DNA of 64,000 nucleotides from positions 434,001-498,000 of the forward strand of contig JBJLAO010000003.1 in assembly GCA_045568635.1 (NCBI GenBank). Reading direction: 5' to 3'. Below, in pieces: positions 1-9,284 of this stretch; positions within the stretch are counted from its first letter, which is position 1, and each line of letters begins with the position of its first letter. A program made the position numbers and the translations under genes. This DNA comes from MedAcidi-G1 sp000817085. Its GTDB lineage: Bacteria; Actinomycetota; Acidimicrobiia; Acidimicrobiales; MedAcidi-G1. The notes under the pieces are model-generated. The model did not search any database and was not told the origin of the DNA. It saw only the letters and a program-made list of their open reading frames with translations.

Positions 1-1
1 C

Positions 2-352
2 TCGGACAAAAGACTTTCAGGAATATACGGTTCAATTTTTTATGAAACTCTGGAAGAAAAACCCCTTAAACAGCGTAATGTAACTATTTTTGCAGATGGA
101 CAAGTAGATAGATCGCCATGTGGTTCTGGTACTTCAGCACGACTTGCTTTACTTCATGAAAAAAAACAAATAAAAATTGGTGAGCCCTTTTTAAACTATG
201 GAATCGCAGGTGGAGTATTCAAAGGAAAAATAACGGTCGTAGAAGAAGATTCTGTAGTTACATCCATTGAAGGGTCTGCTTATTACTGTAACAAAACCTC
301 TTTTTATCTAGATCCACGTGATCCAATCGGTCTAGGATTTAAACTCAGATGA
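2..352 (+). CDS. Proline racemase family protein, C-terminal part (truncated by window edge)
   Basis: Only the last 116 residues are present; the start lies before the window. The segment carries the second active-site motif of the proline racemase fold, DRSPCGSGTSA (about 107-139), with cysteine in the catalytic position. Trans-3-hydroxyproline dehydratases usually have Thr there, so a racemase or 4-hydroxyproline epimerase activity is more likely, but the first catalytic Cys is outside the window. The stop overlaps the ATG of the next gene (ATGA), so the two are translationally coupled. The neighbour is an ornithine cyclodeaminase-family enzyme, a pairing typical of hydroxyproline or D-proline catabolism. 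Confidence 0.85.
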   Translation, partial: SDKRLSGIYGSIFYETLEEKPLKQRNVTIFADGQVDRSPCGSGTSARLALLHEKKQIKIGEPFLNYGIAGGVFKGKITVVEEDSVVTSIEGSAYYCNKTSFYLDPRDPIGLGFKLR

Positions 353-1272
353 CAGAAATCCCTCACTATACAGCTGGTGAAATTTTCGCATTTGGTATGG
401 AAAAAACTATTTCCGCCTTAAAAACCAGTGCCGCTACAAACGACCAACCTATTCCCAGAGAACATATTCCATTAGACCAAGGAGAAGACTTCCTTCTTAT
501 GCCAGCAGTTTCACAAACTGGGCTAGGAATAAAATTGGTCACAGTTATGGCTCAAAATCCAGCTATTGGTCTTCCTCTTGTCCATGGCTTCTACTTATAC
601 TGCGACAAAAAAACTGGTGTCCCGAAAGCAACTTTTGAAGGTTCAGCTTTAACTACACTTAGGACACCTGCAGCATCAGCAGTTGCAACAGAAGTACTTG
701 CAACAGAAAGTATTCAAAATTTGGGTATTTTCGGTACAGGGGTGCAAGCTCGCGGGCACATTGAATCGATGCTTACAGTTCGTCCGAACATTGAAAAAAT
801 TTTTATTTCTGGGACAACGCGAGAATCTACCGAAAAATTCATTGACTCTTTAACAATAAAAGATCAAAAAATTAACGTAGGTTCCCCCGAAGAAACTGCT
901 GCTTGTGACCTGGTCTGCTCATGCACAAGTTCGAAAGAACCAGTGATTCCAACCAAGTCAGTCAAACCAGGGGCTCACCTCAACTTAATCGGGTCTTTTT
1001 CTGATGCACAGAAAGAAGCGGATTCAGAGTTGATACAAAATGCTGAAATTTTTGTAGATCATAGAACTGCTGCCAAAGAAGAAGCTGGCGAACTCATAAC
1101 TGCCGAACTTGAGGAAAATTGGTCGTTTGACGAGATTATTGGAGACTTTTCACAACTGATTCAGGGAAAAGTCAATAGAAGCTCTTCAGAATCGATAACA
1201 CTTTTCAAGTCAGTTGGCCTTGCCACTTGGGACCTAATTGTTGCGGAAACGATCTATAACGAAACAAATTAA
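349..1272 (+). CDS. Ornithine cyclodeaminase / mu-crystallin family NAD(P)-dependent enzyme
   Basis: A 307-residue protein of the usual length for this family. A Rossmann motif (IFGTGVQARGH, about residues 126-136) follows an N-terminal catalytic half containing an FEGSALTTLRTPAASA-like stretch. Members include ornithine cyclodeaminase, alanine dehydrogenase and delta1-pyrroline-2-carboxylate reductase. Because it overlaps a proline racemase-family gene by 4 bp, the pyrroline-2-carboxylate (or cis-4-hydroxyproline-derived imine) reductase role is the best inference; ornithine cyclodeaminase remains possible. Cytosolic, no signal peptide. A transporter of the branched-chain amino-acid class starts 72 bp downstream and may supply the substrate. 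Confidence 0.8.
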   Translation: MTEIPHYTAGEIFAFGMEKTISALKTSAATNDQPIPREHIPLDQGEDFLLMPAVSQTGLGIKLVTVMAQNPAIGLPLVHGFYLYCDKKTGVPKATFEGSALTTLRTPAASAVATEVLATESIQNLGIFGTGVQARGHIESMLTVRPNIEKIFISGTTRESTEKFIDSLTIKDQKINVGSPEETAACDLVCSCTSSKEPVIPTKSVKPGAHLNLIGSFSDAQKEADSELIQNAEIFVDHRTAAKEEAGELITAELEENWSFDEIIGDFSQLIQGKVNRSSSESITLFKSVGLATWDLIVAETIYNETN

Positions 1273-1344
1273 AAAATTAAATTTGCCCACTGTGCTTAGC
1301 ACGGTATGACGTGAAAAAATAAGGCTTTACAGAAATGGCTGAAA

Positions 1345-3582
1345 ATGAAAACCGATTCTTCAAAATCTTCAGACTCAGTTAATGAGGACCAAAACAAGCT
1401 GTCTTCATTGACGTCAGTGGTCATTGATGAAGAAGAACGTAGAGAAGCACTAAAAAAAGAATCTGAAATAATTTTTCCAGATGATTTGTTGCCGGGTGTT
1501 AAATCAGAAGGAATTAGTTTTAAAAAAGGTCTAAAGCTTGGCGGAGGAACAGCAACATTTTTTACTCTTGCTCTTTTATCAGGTTTAGAAGAACTTCAAA
1601 CGGCGGCTATAAACGTCTTAGCTCCGGATATACGAGACACATTTAATGTGAGTGATGGAACAATTACTTTCATAGCAAGTTCATCAGCAGCTTTTGTTGT
1701 CCTGGGATCACTTCCAATGGGTTGGATGGCAGACAGATTGAAAAGAGTTCCAATAATCGGATGGGCCAGCTCAATTTTTGCTGGAATGGTTTTTTTATCA
1801 GGAATTGCAGTTAATGCCTTTATGTTCTTCTGGGCAAGGTTTGGGGTTGGAATTGCAAAAGCAAGCACAATCCCAGTTCATAGTTCTGTAATTGCTGACA
1901 CCTACCCCATCGGTATACGAGGAAGGCTTGGTTCATTAAATGGAATAATCAACAATGGGCTAAGGGTAACTAGTCCAGTTCTAGTGGGAGCTATAGCTCT
2001 TGCAGCGAACGGTTCTGACGGAATAGATGGTTGGAGATGGTGCTACTACTTACTCGGAGTCCCTGTTGTAATTGTTGCTTTATATTCATTTTTCTTAAAA
2101 GAACCAGAAAGAGGAAAATGGGAAAAAACTGACGTTCTAGGAGAATCTTTCATTGAAGACAAACCCTTACCTATATCAATGGAATCAGCATTTTCAAGGT
2201 TATTGCAAATAAGAACAGTTAAAACCGTCGTTGTCGCTTTTAGCGCACTTGGATTCGGACTATTTACAGCACCCGTTTTAGAAAATCTTTTTCTTGAAGA
2301 CGAATTTGGATTAGATGCTTTTGAAAGAGGAATCAGTGGAACAGCAGGGGGAGTTTTCGCTGTCATAGCTCTTATATGGGTAGGACCAAAATTTGATCGC
2401 CTTTGGAGAGAAAACCCCACCCGAACTCTGCATCTAATTGGCTTAGCAATTGCTTTAGCTGGAATACTTAAGCCGGTTCAATTTTTTATGCCTAATGTTG
2501 CATTATTTGTGATAACAGGAATACCTAGTCTTATTCTCCTTACAGCTTCTTTTGCAATGGTAAGTCCCATTCTGCAAGCAATTGTTCCGTACCGATTACG
2601 CGGCACTGGTTCAGCACTAGTAACTCTTTACATATTTTTTATCGGCGCTACAGGCGGAGGATTAATTTCTCTTCTTTTTACAGATACTTGGGGTCCGCGT
2701 GTCACCGTAATAGTCCTTACGCTTCCTTCTTCAGTAATTGGTGGTTGGATAATGTACCGAGGTGCCAAATTCCTTAGAAATGACCTTTCATTAAACGTTC
2801 AAGAATTATTTGAAGAACAAGAGGAACAACGTCGTAAATCTGACGCAAGTAAAACTATCCCTGCACTACAAGTAAATAATGTTGATTTCTCTTATGGAAC
2901 AGTACAAATTCTTTTCGATATTTCACTAGAAATAAATAAAGGCGAAACACTCGCACTTTTAGGTACAAATGGAGCCGGAAAATCGACTCTTCTTAGGGTA
3001 ATTAGTGGTTTAGGAGTTCCCAAAAGGGGTGTTGTGCGACTTAATGGGCAAACAATTACTTATGCCTCTCCAGAAAGACGAGCAAAATTAGGTATCCAAC
3101 AACTACCTGGAGGGTCAGGAGTATTTAGTGATATGACAGTGAATCAAAACCTAGTCATGGGTGCTTATATTCATAAAAACAATAACGAGGATGTCAAAAA
3201 AAGAATTGAAAACGTATTTGAACTTTTCCCAGAATTACAAAAATTACAAAAGCAAAAAGCAGGATCACTATCAGGTGGTCAGCAACAAATGCTCTCTCTT
3301 GGGCGTGTTCTACTTCATGAACCAGAAATTCTTCTTATTGATGAACTTTCGCTAGGGCTAGCTCCGACAGTTGTTCAAGATCTTTTAAACATTATTGAAC
3401 GCCTTCAAGAAAAAGGACAGACAATAATTGTCGTAGAACAGTCATTAAATATTGCTCTTTCAATTGCCAATAGAGCAATTTTCTTGGAAAAAGGACAAAT
3501 TCGATTTGAAGGTTCAGCTAAAGAACTTGCTGAACGTGATGATTTGGCCCGTGCTGTTTTCCTTGGTGCTGAAGGCGGCTGA
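1345..3582 (+). CDS. MFS transporter fused to a LivF-type ABC ATPase
   Basis: A 745-residue single reading frame with two unrelated modules. Residues about 1-60 are hydrophilic; about 65-485 form a multi-helix major facilitator domain, with a typical loop motif (GWMADRLKRVP) after helix 2. After a charged linker (EEQEEQRRKSD), residues about 507-745 are a complete ABC ATPase of the LivF class: Walker A GTNGAGKST near 540, signature LSGGQQQM near 641, Walker B ILLIDELSLGLAP near 661 and a VVEQ switch. The next gene starts within a few bases and supplies LivH, LivM and LivG, so this ATPase is the natural partner of that LivG. Whether the MFS domain transports on its own, anchors the ATPase or acts as a sensor cannot be read from sequence. 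Confidence 0.85.
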   Translation: MKTDSSKSSDSVNEDQNKLSSLTSVVIDEEERREALKKESEIIFPDDLLPGVKSEGISFKKGLKLGGGTATFFTLALLSGLEELQTAAINVLAPDIRDTFNVSDGTITFIASSSAAFVVLGSLPMGWMADRLKRVPIIGWASSIFAGMVFLSGIAVNAFMFFWARFGVGIAKASTIPVHSSVIADTYPIGIRGRLGSLNGIINNGLRVTSPVLVGAIALAANGSDGIDGWRWCYYLLGVPVVIVALYSFFLKEPERGKWEKTDVLGESFIEDKPLPISMESAFSRLLQIRTVKTVVVAFSALGFGLFTAPVLENLFLEDEFGLDAFERGISGTAGGVFAVIALIWVGPKFDRLWRENPTRTLHLIGLAIALAGILKPVQFFMPNVALFVITGIPSLILLTASFAMVSPILQAIVPYRLRGTGSALVTLYIFFIGATGGGLISLLFTDTWGPRVTVIVLTLPSSVIGGWIMYRGAKFLRNDLSLNVQELFEEQEEQRRKSDASKTIPALQVNNVDFSYGTVQILFDISLEINKGETLALLGTNGAGKSTLLRVISGLGVPKRGVVRLNGQTITYASPERRAKLGIQQLPGGSGVFSDMTVNQNLVMGAYIHKNNNEDVKKRIENVFELFPELQKLQKQKAGSLSGGQQQMLSLGRVLLHEPEILLIDELSLGLAPTVVQDLLNIIERLQEKGQTIIVVEQSLNIALSIANRAIFLEKGQIRFEGSAKELAERDDLARAVFLGAEGG

Positions 3583-3583
3583 T

Positions 3584-6457
3584 GTGAATAGATCTCTAGA
3601 AATTCTTCTATCCGAGTCACCACAAATTCTTGCTGTCTGGACTACCAGACAACTTTGGTTTGACGGATTAATTAACGGAATGGTTTTTGGTTTGCTAGCT
3701 CTTGGAATAGTACTGATTTATCGGTCCACCCGTGTAATAAACCTTGCAGTGGGAAACATGGGGTTACCTGCTGTAGGGCTTATGGCACTAATGGTTATCA
3801 ACTATGGATTTCCCTATTGGATAGCTTTGCCAATAGCCCTGCTAGTAGGAACTTTAGTTGGATCAATTATAGAACTTGCAGTAATTCGCCGACTCTTTAA
3901 TGCTCCTAGAGTAATAGTTTTAGTTGCAACAATTGGAATAGCTCAGCTGATGCAAGCAATTTTGGCTGCATACCCCGATATTGAAAGCAAAAGAGGAGTC
4001 AGATTTCCGGTACCCATTTCTGGAAAATGGAACGACGTTTTTGGTCTTCGAATTACTGGCCCAAAATTAACAATTCTTATTGTTGTACCTCTTCTAACTC
4101 TGGCTCTTTCTTGGTTTTTGAATAAAACTATTTTTGGACAGACTGTACAAGCCTCGGCAAATAACGCTGACCTTGCAAGACTGTCAGGTATAAAACCAAA
4201 AGTAGTTTCACTATTTGTTTGGACAGTAGCCGGCGCTCTTTCAAGTGTCTCTCTTCTTCTTCTATCAGGAAGCAGGGGATCCCTAACAGGCATAACAAAC
4301 CTCGGTCCCAATACTATGACTAGAGCTTTAGCAGCTGCAGTGATCGCTGGTATGTCTTCATTCCCGCGTGCTTTAATTGCAGGTATAACTATAGGTATTG
4401 CCCAAGCTCATGTTCAATTTATTTTTCTAGACCAAGTAGGGCTCATAGATTTCATACTTTTCTTGGTAGTAGCAATTGCAGTTGCGTTCCAAAGTAGGTC
4501 TTCAACTGCAGAGGAAAGTTCTTTTTCTTTCAGCCCGCGTAGAAAACCCATCCCAGAAAGACTTAACCAATTCTGGTGGGTTCGAAATTTATCATCTCTA
4601 ACTCTTACGGTGCTATTCCTTTTTGCTATCGCTCTCCCATTTATAGTCACATTGCCTTCTCGACATCTTCTCTACGCGAGTGTTCTTGCATTTGCAATAT
4701 GTGCAATTTCACTTACTGTTGTTACTGGGTGGGCGGGACAATTGTCCCTTAGTCAAATGGCGTTTGCCGGCATCGGAGCGCTTGCTGCAGCTGGATTTAA
4801 TCGTGGGTTGGATTTCGGAGTTGGTTTTGGCGAAAAATGGCATCTTTTTTCAGTCACGTTACCTAAATTTCCTTTTTTAATCTCAATGCTTTTAGCAAGT
4901 CTGATCGCTGGTATTTCAGCTGCAATTATTGGACTGGGAGCATTAAGGGTCAAAGGTTTACTTTTAGCAGTTTCAACTTTTGCATTTGCTCTGGCAGCAT
5001 CACAATACATTTATAGACGCCCTGTTCTTAGCGGTGGGTACAACCAAAGTGTTCCTTTTCGCCGCGGCAGTCTTGGACCAATCGAATTAGCTAGTCAGAG
5101 ATCCTATTATTTTCTATGTCTTGGAGCTTTAGTAATAACACTTTTCTTAATAAATAAACTTAGAAAAAGTGGTGTCGGAAGATCAATAATAGCTGTCAGA
5201 GAAAACGAAAATACCGCTGCTGCATACACTGTAGTCCCTCATAGAACAAAATTAATTGCTTTTTCTTTAGCAGGATGTTTAGCAGGTTTAGGAGGGTCGC
5301 TCTTAGGAGGCTTAGTTCAAAACATCCCTTTCACTGAGCGATTTTTTATGATTAGCAATTCGCTTAAAGTTGTCTCAATGGTTGTCATTGGTGGCCTTGG
5401 AACGCTTATGGGGCCAGTTATTGGGGCTATGTGGGTGATTGGACTACCAGCAATTTGGCCAGAAAACGATCTTGTTCCACTTTTCACATCAAGTATTGGA
5501 CTCCTCGTACTTCTTTTATATTTCCCAGGTGGACTAGTGCAAATTGCTTATTCAGCAAGAAATTCCTTATTGAATTGGGCTGAACAAAAACTTGAAATTA
5601 CTCCGGTTAAAAAAAGTACAACACCACCTACTTCACTAAAGAGAAATATTGATTCCTCTCCAGTATTCGAAACCGTTCTGGAAACAAAAAATATTTCAGT
5701 TTCATATGGAGGCTTAATTGCAGTTAACGCTATAAATATAAAAGTAAATTCTGGCGAAGTCGTAGGTCTCATTGGAACTAACGGTGCTGGCAAATCAACA
5801 CTTATGAACGCCATAGGCGGATACGTACCCTCAACTGGGAACGTCAATTTATTAGGGGACGATGTGACTCAGTTAGCTCCTGCTAAACGAGCACGTAAAG
5901 GTTTAGGTAGAACTTTTCAGGCTGCTCAGCTTTTTCCAGAGTTAACTGTCAGAGAGACAGTCCAAGTGGCACTTGAGGCAAGGAACCGTGCCCGTCTGTT
6001 ACCAACAGCATTATCGCTGCCAAATGCCACACGTAAAGAAATAAATAAGACTAATCAAGCTAATGAATTAATTGATTTCTTAGGATTAGGTAGATATGCA
6101 GACTCTTTCATAGCTGAACTTTCTACAGGCACAAGGAGAATAGTTGAATTAGCTGGCCTTTTAGCTTTAGATGCAAAAATGCTCTGTTTGGACGAACCAA
6201 CCGCCGGAATTGCTCAAAGAGAAACTGAGGCATTCGGTCCGCTTCTGAAACAAATTCAACAAGAGCTTGGTGCTTCAATGTTGGTAATAGAACACGACAT
6301 GCCAATGATAATGGCACTTTCTGATCGTGTTTATTGCTTAGAAGCAGGAACCGTAATCTCAGAAGGCAACCCTTCTGAAGTACGAAAAGATCCAACAGTT
6401 ATAGCTAGCTATTTAGGAACAGATGAAAGAGCCATTAGCCGTAGCGACATCCAGTAA
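3584..6457 (+). CDS. LivH-LivM-LivG fusion: branched-chain-type ABC permease/permease/ATPase
   Basis: About 957 residues holding three normally separate subunits in order: a LivH-type permease (about 1-290), a LivM-type permease (about 335-660) and a LivG-type ATPase (about 690-957; Walker A GTNGAGKST near 731, signature LSTGTRR near 846, Walker B MLCLDEPTAG near 866, ending in the IASYLG motif typical of LivG). The frame is open further upstream, but a GTG at 3584 sits directly after the stop of the preceding gene with a purine-rich stretch (GAAGGCGG) before it; GTG at 3566 is an alternative. With the ATPase of the upstream MFS fusion this gives a complete HAAT transporter in two polypeptides. 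No solute-binding protein is adjacent inside the window. Confidence 0.85.
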   Translation: MNRSLEILLSESPQILAVWTTRQLWFDGLINGMVFGLLALGIVLIYRSTRVINLAVGNMGLPAVGLMALMVINYGFPYWIALPIALLVGTLVGSIIELAVIRRLFNAPRVIVLVATIGIAQLMQAILAAYPDIESKRGVRFPVPISGKWNDVFGLRITGPKLTILIVVPLLTLALSWFLNKTIFGQTVQASANNADLARLSGIKPKVVSLFVWTVAGALSSVSLLLLSGSRGSLTGITNLGPNTMTRALAAAVIAGMSSFPRALIAGITIGIAQAHVQFIFLDQVGLIDFILFLVVAIAVAFQSRSSTAEESSFSFSPRRKPIPERLNQFWWVRNLSSLTLTVLFLFAIALPFIVTLPSRHLLYASVLAFAICAISLTVVTGWAGQLSLSQMAFAGIGALAAAGFNRGLDFGVGFGEKWHLFSVTLPKFPFLISMLLASLIAGISAAIIGLGALRVKGLLLAVSTFAFALAASQYIYRRPVLSGGYNQSVPFRRGSLGPIELASQRSYYFLCLGALVITLFLINKLRKSGVGRSIIAVRENENTAAAYTVVPHRTKLIAFSLAGCLAGLGGSLLGGLVQNIPFTERFFMISNSLKVVSMVVIGGLGTLMGPVIGAMWVIGLPAIWPENDLVPLFTSSIGLLVLLLYFPGGLVQIAYSARNSLLNWAEQKLEITPVKKSTTPPTSLKRNIDSSPVFETVLETKNISVSYGGLIAVNAINIKVNSGEVVGLIGTNGAGKSTLMNAIGGYVPSTGNVNLLGDDVTQLAPAKRARKGLGRTFQAAQLFPELTVRETVQVALEARNRARLLPTALSLPNATRKEINKTNQANELIDFLGLGRYADSFIAELSTGTRRIVELAGLLALDAKMLCLDEPTAGIAQRETEAFGPLLKQIQQELGASMLVIEHDMPMIMALSDRVYCLEAGTVISEGNPSEVRKDPTVIASYLGTDERAISRSDIQ

Positions 6458-6460
6458 TTA

Positions 6461-7567
6461 CTACTCGTCACCATCACTGCCGGATCGACCATCTAATAAG
6501 TCTTTTCTGATTTCAGATTTCGGCCTCTCAGCAACTACTTGATTTTCTACTTCTCTGACCCAAATTGTTCTTTGGGGGAATGGTATCTCTATCCCGTTTT
6601 CATCAAAAGCTTTTTTCAAGCGTGCTCTGATTTTTCTAGCGGTAGACCACTGTTCACCTGCTTCAGTTTTTACAGCTAAGCGAATGGAAATGGAATCAGC
6701 CCCAAAGTTTTGAACACCCCAAATTTCAGGCTCTTCGATAATTGTCGCTGATTCAAGATTCTCTTTCCATAATTGATCCGCGACCTCTTTAATAACACTC
6801 GCTGCTAAATCAATGTCCGTATCATAAGCAACATCAACGTCTAAAACAGAACGGGCCCAAATTTGCGAAGAATTACAAACTCTACGAATTTCTCCATTAG
6901 GCACAACCCAAACTGCACCATTCACATCACGCAGAACTGTTGTCCTTAATGAAACCCGTTCAACCGTGCCCGATGCTTCACCAAGATCAACAAAATCGCC
7001 TTCTGCATACTGATCTTCAACAAGTATAAATATGCCCGCAATAAAATCTGATACTGCAGACTGAGCTCCGAAACCGACAGCAAAACCTACAATTCCTGCA
7101 CCAGCTATTAAAGGGCCTAAATCAAATCCGATCTCACCCAAAGCCAACAAAACTCCCAAACTGTAAGTAGTTAAAGTTGAAAGAGTGCTAAGTAAACCCC
7201 CTAGTGTTTTAGCTCGTTGACGCGACCTTTCAGCTCTTTCTTGATTTTTTTGCAATCGCGCTTTTGCTCGCCTTCCAACTCGGGCAACCAGAGCATCAGA
7301 CTTTTCTTCATCTTCTGTAAGAGATTTTTCTTGAACAAGACGACCTACAACTGTGCTAATAGCTTTTTTTAATACCCGATTAGCTATATAAGCGCCTACA
7401 AGAATAAATAAAATCTTTAGAGGTTTTTCAACACCCCAAGCAGATATTTCTGCCAGACGCTCATTAGCTGAAACGTCCCAAATCCATTCACAGACGAAGC
7501 TAGGTTCTGAGCCACATGCATCTGTCAATCCCGATGTATCTATTTGAGCAATAATCTTCTCGAACAT
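6461..7567 (-). CDS. MscS-family small-conductance mechanosensitive channel
   Basis: A 368-residue protein with N-terminal transmembrane segments, then the conserved MscS pore-lining and beta-domain region (AGAGIVGFAVGFGAQSAVSD, then EDQYAEGDFVDLG and VWVVPNG), and a C-terminal alpha/beta region ending in FPQRTIWV. It should act as an osmotic relief valve in the inner membrane. I chose the ATG at 7567 because a near-perfect Shine-Dalgarno (GGAGGTGA) lies 5 bases before it; an in-frame ATG 15 bases upstream overlaps that site and is unlikely. A basic, coiled-coil-like cytosolic insertion (about residues 70-115, rich in Arg, Lys and Glu) sits between the membrane segments. It converges with the LivHMG gene, 3 bp between stops. 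Confidence 0.9.
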   Translation of the reverse strand: MFEKIIAQIDTSGLTDACGSEPSFVCEWIWDVSANERLAEISAWGVEKPLKILFILVGAYIANRVLKKAISTVVGRLVQEKSLTEDEEKSDALVARVGRRAKARLQKNQERAERSRQRAKTLGGLLSTLSTLTTYSLGVLLALGEIGFDLGPLIAGAGIVGFAVGFGAQSAVSDFIAGIFILVEDQYAEGDFVDLGEASGTVERVSLRTTVLRDVNGAVWVVPNGEIRRVCNSSQIWARSVLDVDVAYDTDIDLAASVIKEVADQLWKENLESATIIEEPEIWGVQNFGADSISIRLAVKTEAGEQWSTARKIRARLKKAFDENGIEIPFPQRTIWVREVENQVVAERPKSEIRKDLLDGRSGSDGDE

Positions 7568-7621
7568 TAACTTCACCTCCACAATGGCAGCAACTATTAT
7601 TCAACACAACTACAAAGCAAT

Positions 7622-7825
7622 TCAACCAATTAATCCTGCTAAAGACCACACTGCAACAACTAAACCAACAATTATGTAAATAAAACTTCTCCAAAAAGGT
7701 GCTTTCCTTAAATGTTGCTCGTCTTGCTTTTTAGGCGGATTTAACAAAGCAGTTAAATTCCCGATACACATAGCTGAACCAAATGCTAAAAGTAGCCATT
7801 CAAGCAACTTTTCACCTAAAAACAC
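7622..7825 (-). CDS. Small two-helix membrane protein, unknown function
   Basis: A short protein of about 67 residues with two hydrophobic helices separated by a charged loop (NPPKKQDEQHLRKAPFW), so probably a hairpin in the membrane. The open frame reaches back into the end of dnaB; I take the GTG at 7825, the first start after the dnaB stop, but a TTG nearer the first helix or an upstream start overlapping dnaB is possible. It lies between dnaB and the mscS-like gene on the same strand, so it could be the tail of the rpsF-dnaB operon. No family recognised. Confidence 0.5.
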   Translation of the reverse strand: MFLGEKLLEWLLLAFGSAMCIGNLTALLNPPKKQDEQHLRKAPFWRSFIYIIVGLVVAVWSLAGLIG

Positions 7826-7832
7826 GGTTAAT

Positions 7833-9284
7833 TTAAAAATTCCTTGGTTCGTTAATAGAACCAGTTTTCTGCGACACGGAGTCGGATTCATCAGTTCTTG
7901 AAAGGTCAGCAAACTTAGTAAAATTAGGCATATAAGCTAACCGAACTCTCTCAACTGGGCCATTACGATTTTTGGCAAGATTTATCTCGGCAATTCCCAT
8001 TTCATTACTCTCAGGATTATAAATTTCGTCACGATAAATAAACATCACTAAATCAGCATCTTGTTCGATAGAACCGGACTCACGAAGATCAGAAAGCATA
8101 GGTCTCTTATCTTGTCGACTTTCTAAACTTCTCGATAATTGCGAAATCCCTATAACTGGAGTTTCTAAATCTCTAGCTAAAAGTTTAAGTCCTCTACTTA
8201 TTTCTGAGATTTCAACTTGTCTGCTTTCAGCCGCAGATCTCCCCGTCATCAGTTGCAAGTAGTCAACAACGATTATTCCTAAATTCCCTATACGACTTTT
8301 AAGACGCCTAGCTTTCGCTCGTATTTCCATTATTGAAACACCTGGATTGTCATCAATGTAAATAGGCGCTTCGTCTAAATGTCCAATACCTTTATTAATA
8401 CGAACCCAGTCGTCATCATTCATCTGAGCGTTAACTATCTTCTGAGAGTCAACTCGAGCCTCTGCACAAAGAATACGTTGAGTTAGCTCCAGCCGACTCA
8501 TCTCTAATGAAAAAATTAAGGCTGGGTTATTTGAAACAGTTGCTATATGAGTTGCAATGTTAAGTCCCAATGAAGTTTTACCAACAGATGGTCTAGCTCC
8601 AATTATTATTAAATTGCCTTTCTGTAAACCGGAAGTAAGTTGATCAAGTCGCTTGAAACCGGTTGGTACACCTGTTAGTCCTTTACCTTGTTGTCTTTCT
8701 TCCATTGCATCGAGAGTCTGATCAAGAAGATCACGCATTTGACCCATAGAGTCATTAATTCTTCCTTGTGCTAATTGGTAAACAAGATTTTCAGCCTCGT
8801 CTACAGCCTTAGGTACATCTTCAGGTCTGCTATAACCAATTTCTGCCATTTCACTAGCAGCACCAATTAATCCACGAAGTGTCGCATGTTCTTGAACAAT
8901 TCTGGCAAAAGAAGAAGCCGAGGTTATTGCCGGTGTTGCCGCTTGAAGATCCAATAACATTCCAGGCCCGCCAATACCTTCAAGTAATCCGGCACGATCT
9001 AGGGCATCAGCAACAGTTACCGGATCAGCTGGTTCGCCTGATGCGTAAAGGCCACAGATTGCATCAAAAACGTGAGTGTGTGAAGGTTTATAAAAATGTT
9101 CCGCTGAGGTGACTTCAAGCGCGTCAGCAATTGCATCTTTGGACAAAAGCATTGCTCCCAGCAGCGAAGCTTCAGCTTCAATATTGTGGGGCGGAACTCT
9201 AGCTCCGGCATTTTCTCTTTGAAATGATCTAGGCAAAGAAGAAGTTTCTTCCAAATTTTGCCAATTTTCTTCGAGTGCACTCAA
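7833..9284 (-). CDS. dnaB: Replicative DNA helicase DnaB
   Basis: A 483-residue helicase with the normal architecture: an N-terminal primase-interaction domain (starting PPHNIEAEASLLGAML) and a C-terminal RecA-like ATPase with Walker A GARPSVGKTS, Walker B IIVVDYLQLM and the late motif LSDLRESGSIEQDADLV. No intein is present, unlike many actinobacterial dnaB genes. The start is a TTG (MSALEE). It follows rplI in the usual bacterial order rpsF-ssb-rpsR-rplI-dnaB, separated from rplI by 161 bp that carry their own short repeated boxes. Confidence 0.97.
   Translation of the reverse strand: MSALEENWQNLEETSSLPRSFQRENAGARVPPHNIEAEASLLGAMLLSKDAIADALEVTSAEHFYKPSHTHVFDAICGLYASGEPADPVTVADALDRAGLLEGIGGPGMLLDLQAATPAITSASSFARIVQEHATLRGLIGAASEMAEIGYSRPEDVPKAVDEAENLVYQLAQGRINDSMGQMRDLLDQTLDAMEERQQGKGLTGVPTGFKRLDQLTSGLQKGNLIIIGARPSVGKTSLGLNIATHIATVSNNPALIFSLEMSRLELTQRILCAEARVDSQKIVNAQMNDDDWVRINKGIGHLDEAPIYIDDNPGVSIMEIRAKARRLKSRIGNLGIIVVDYLQLMTGRSAAESRQVEISEISRGLKLLARDLETPVIGISQLSRSLESRQDKRPMLSDLRESGSIEQDADLVMFIYRDEIYNPESNEMGIAEINLAKNRNGPVERVRLAYMPNFTKFADLSRTDESDSVSQKTGSINEPRNF

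Noticed and set aside
1291..1309. Hairpin-like ACTGTGCTTAGCACGGT before the MFS-LivF gene
   Set aside because: The stem has almost no loop and no T tract follows, so it is neither a convincing terminator nor a known leader.
3452..3583. LivHMG gene starting at 3452 inside the MFS-LivF gene
   Set aside because: It would overlap the previous coding region by 131 bp with a non-permease-like N-terminus; GTG 3584 directly follows the stop.
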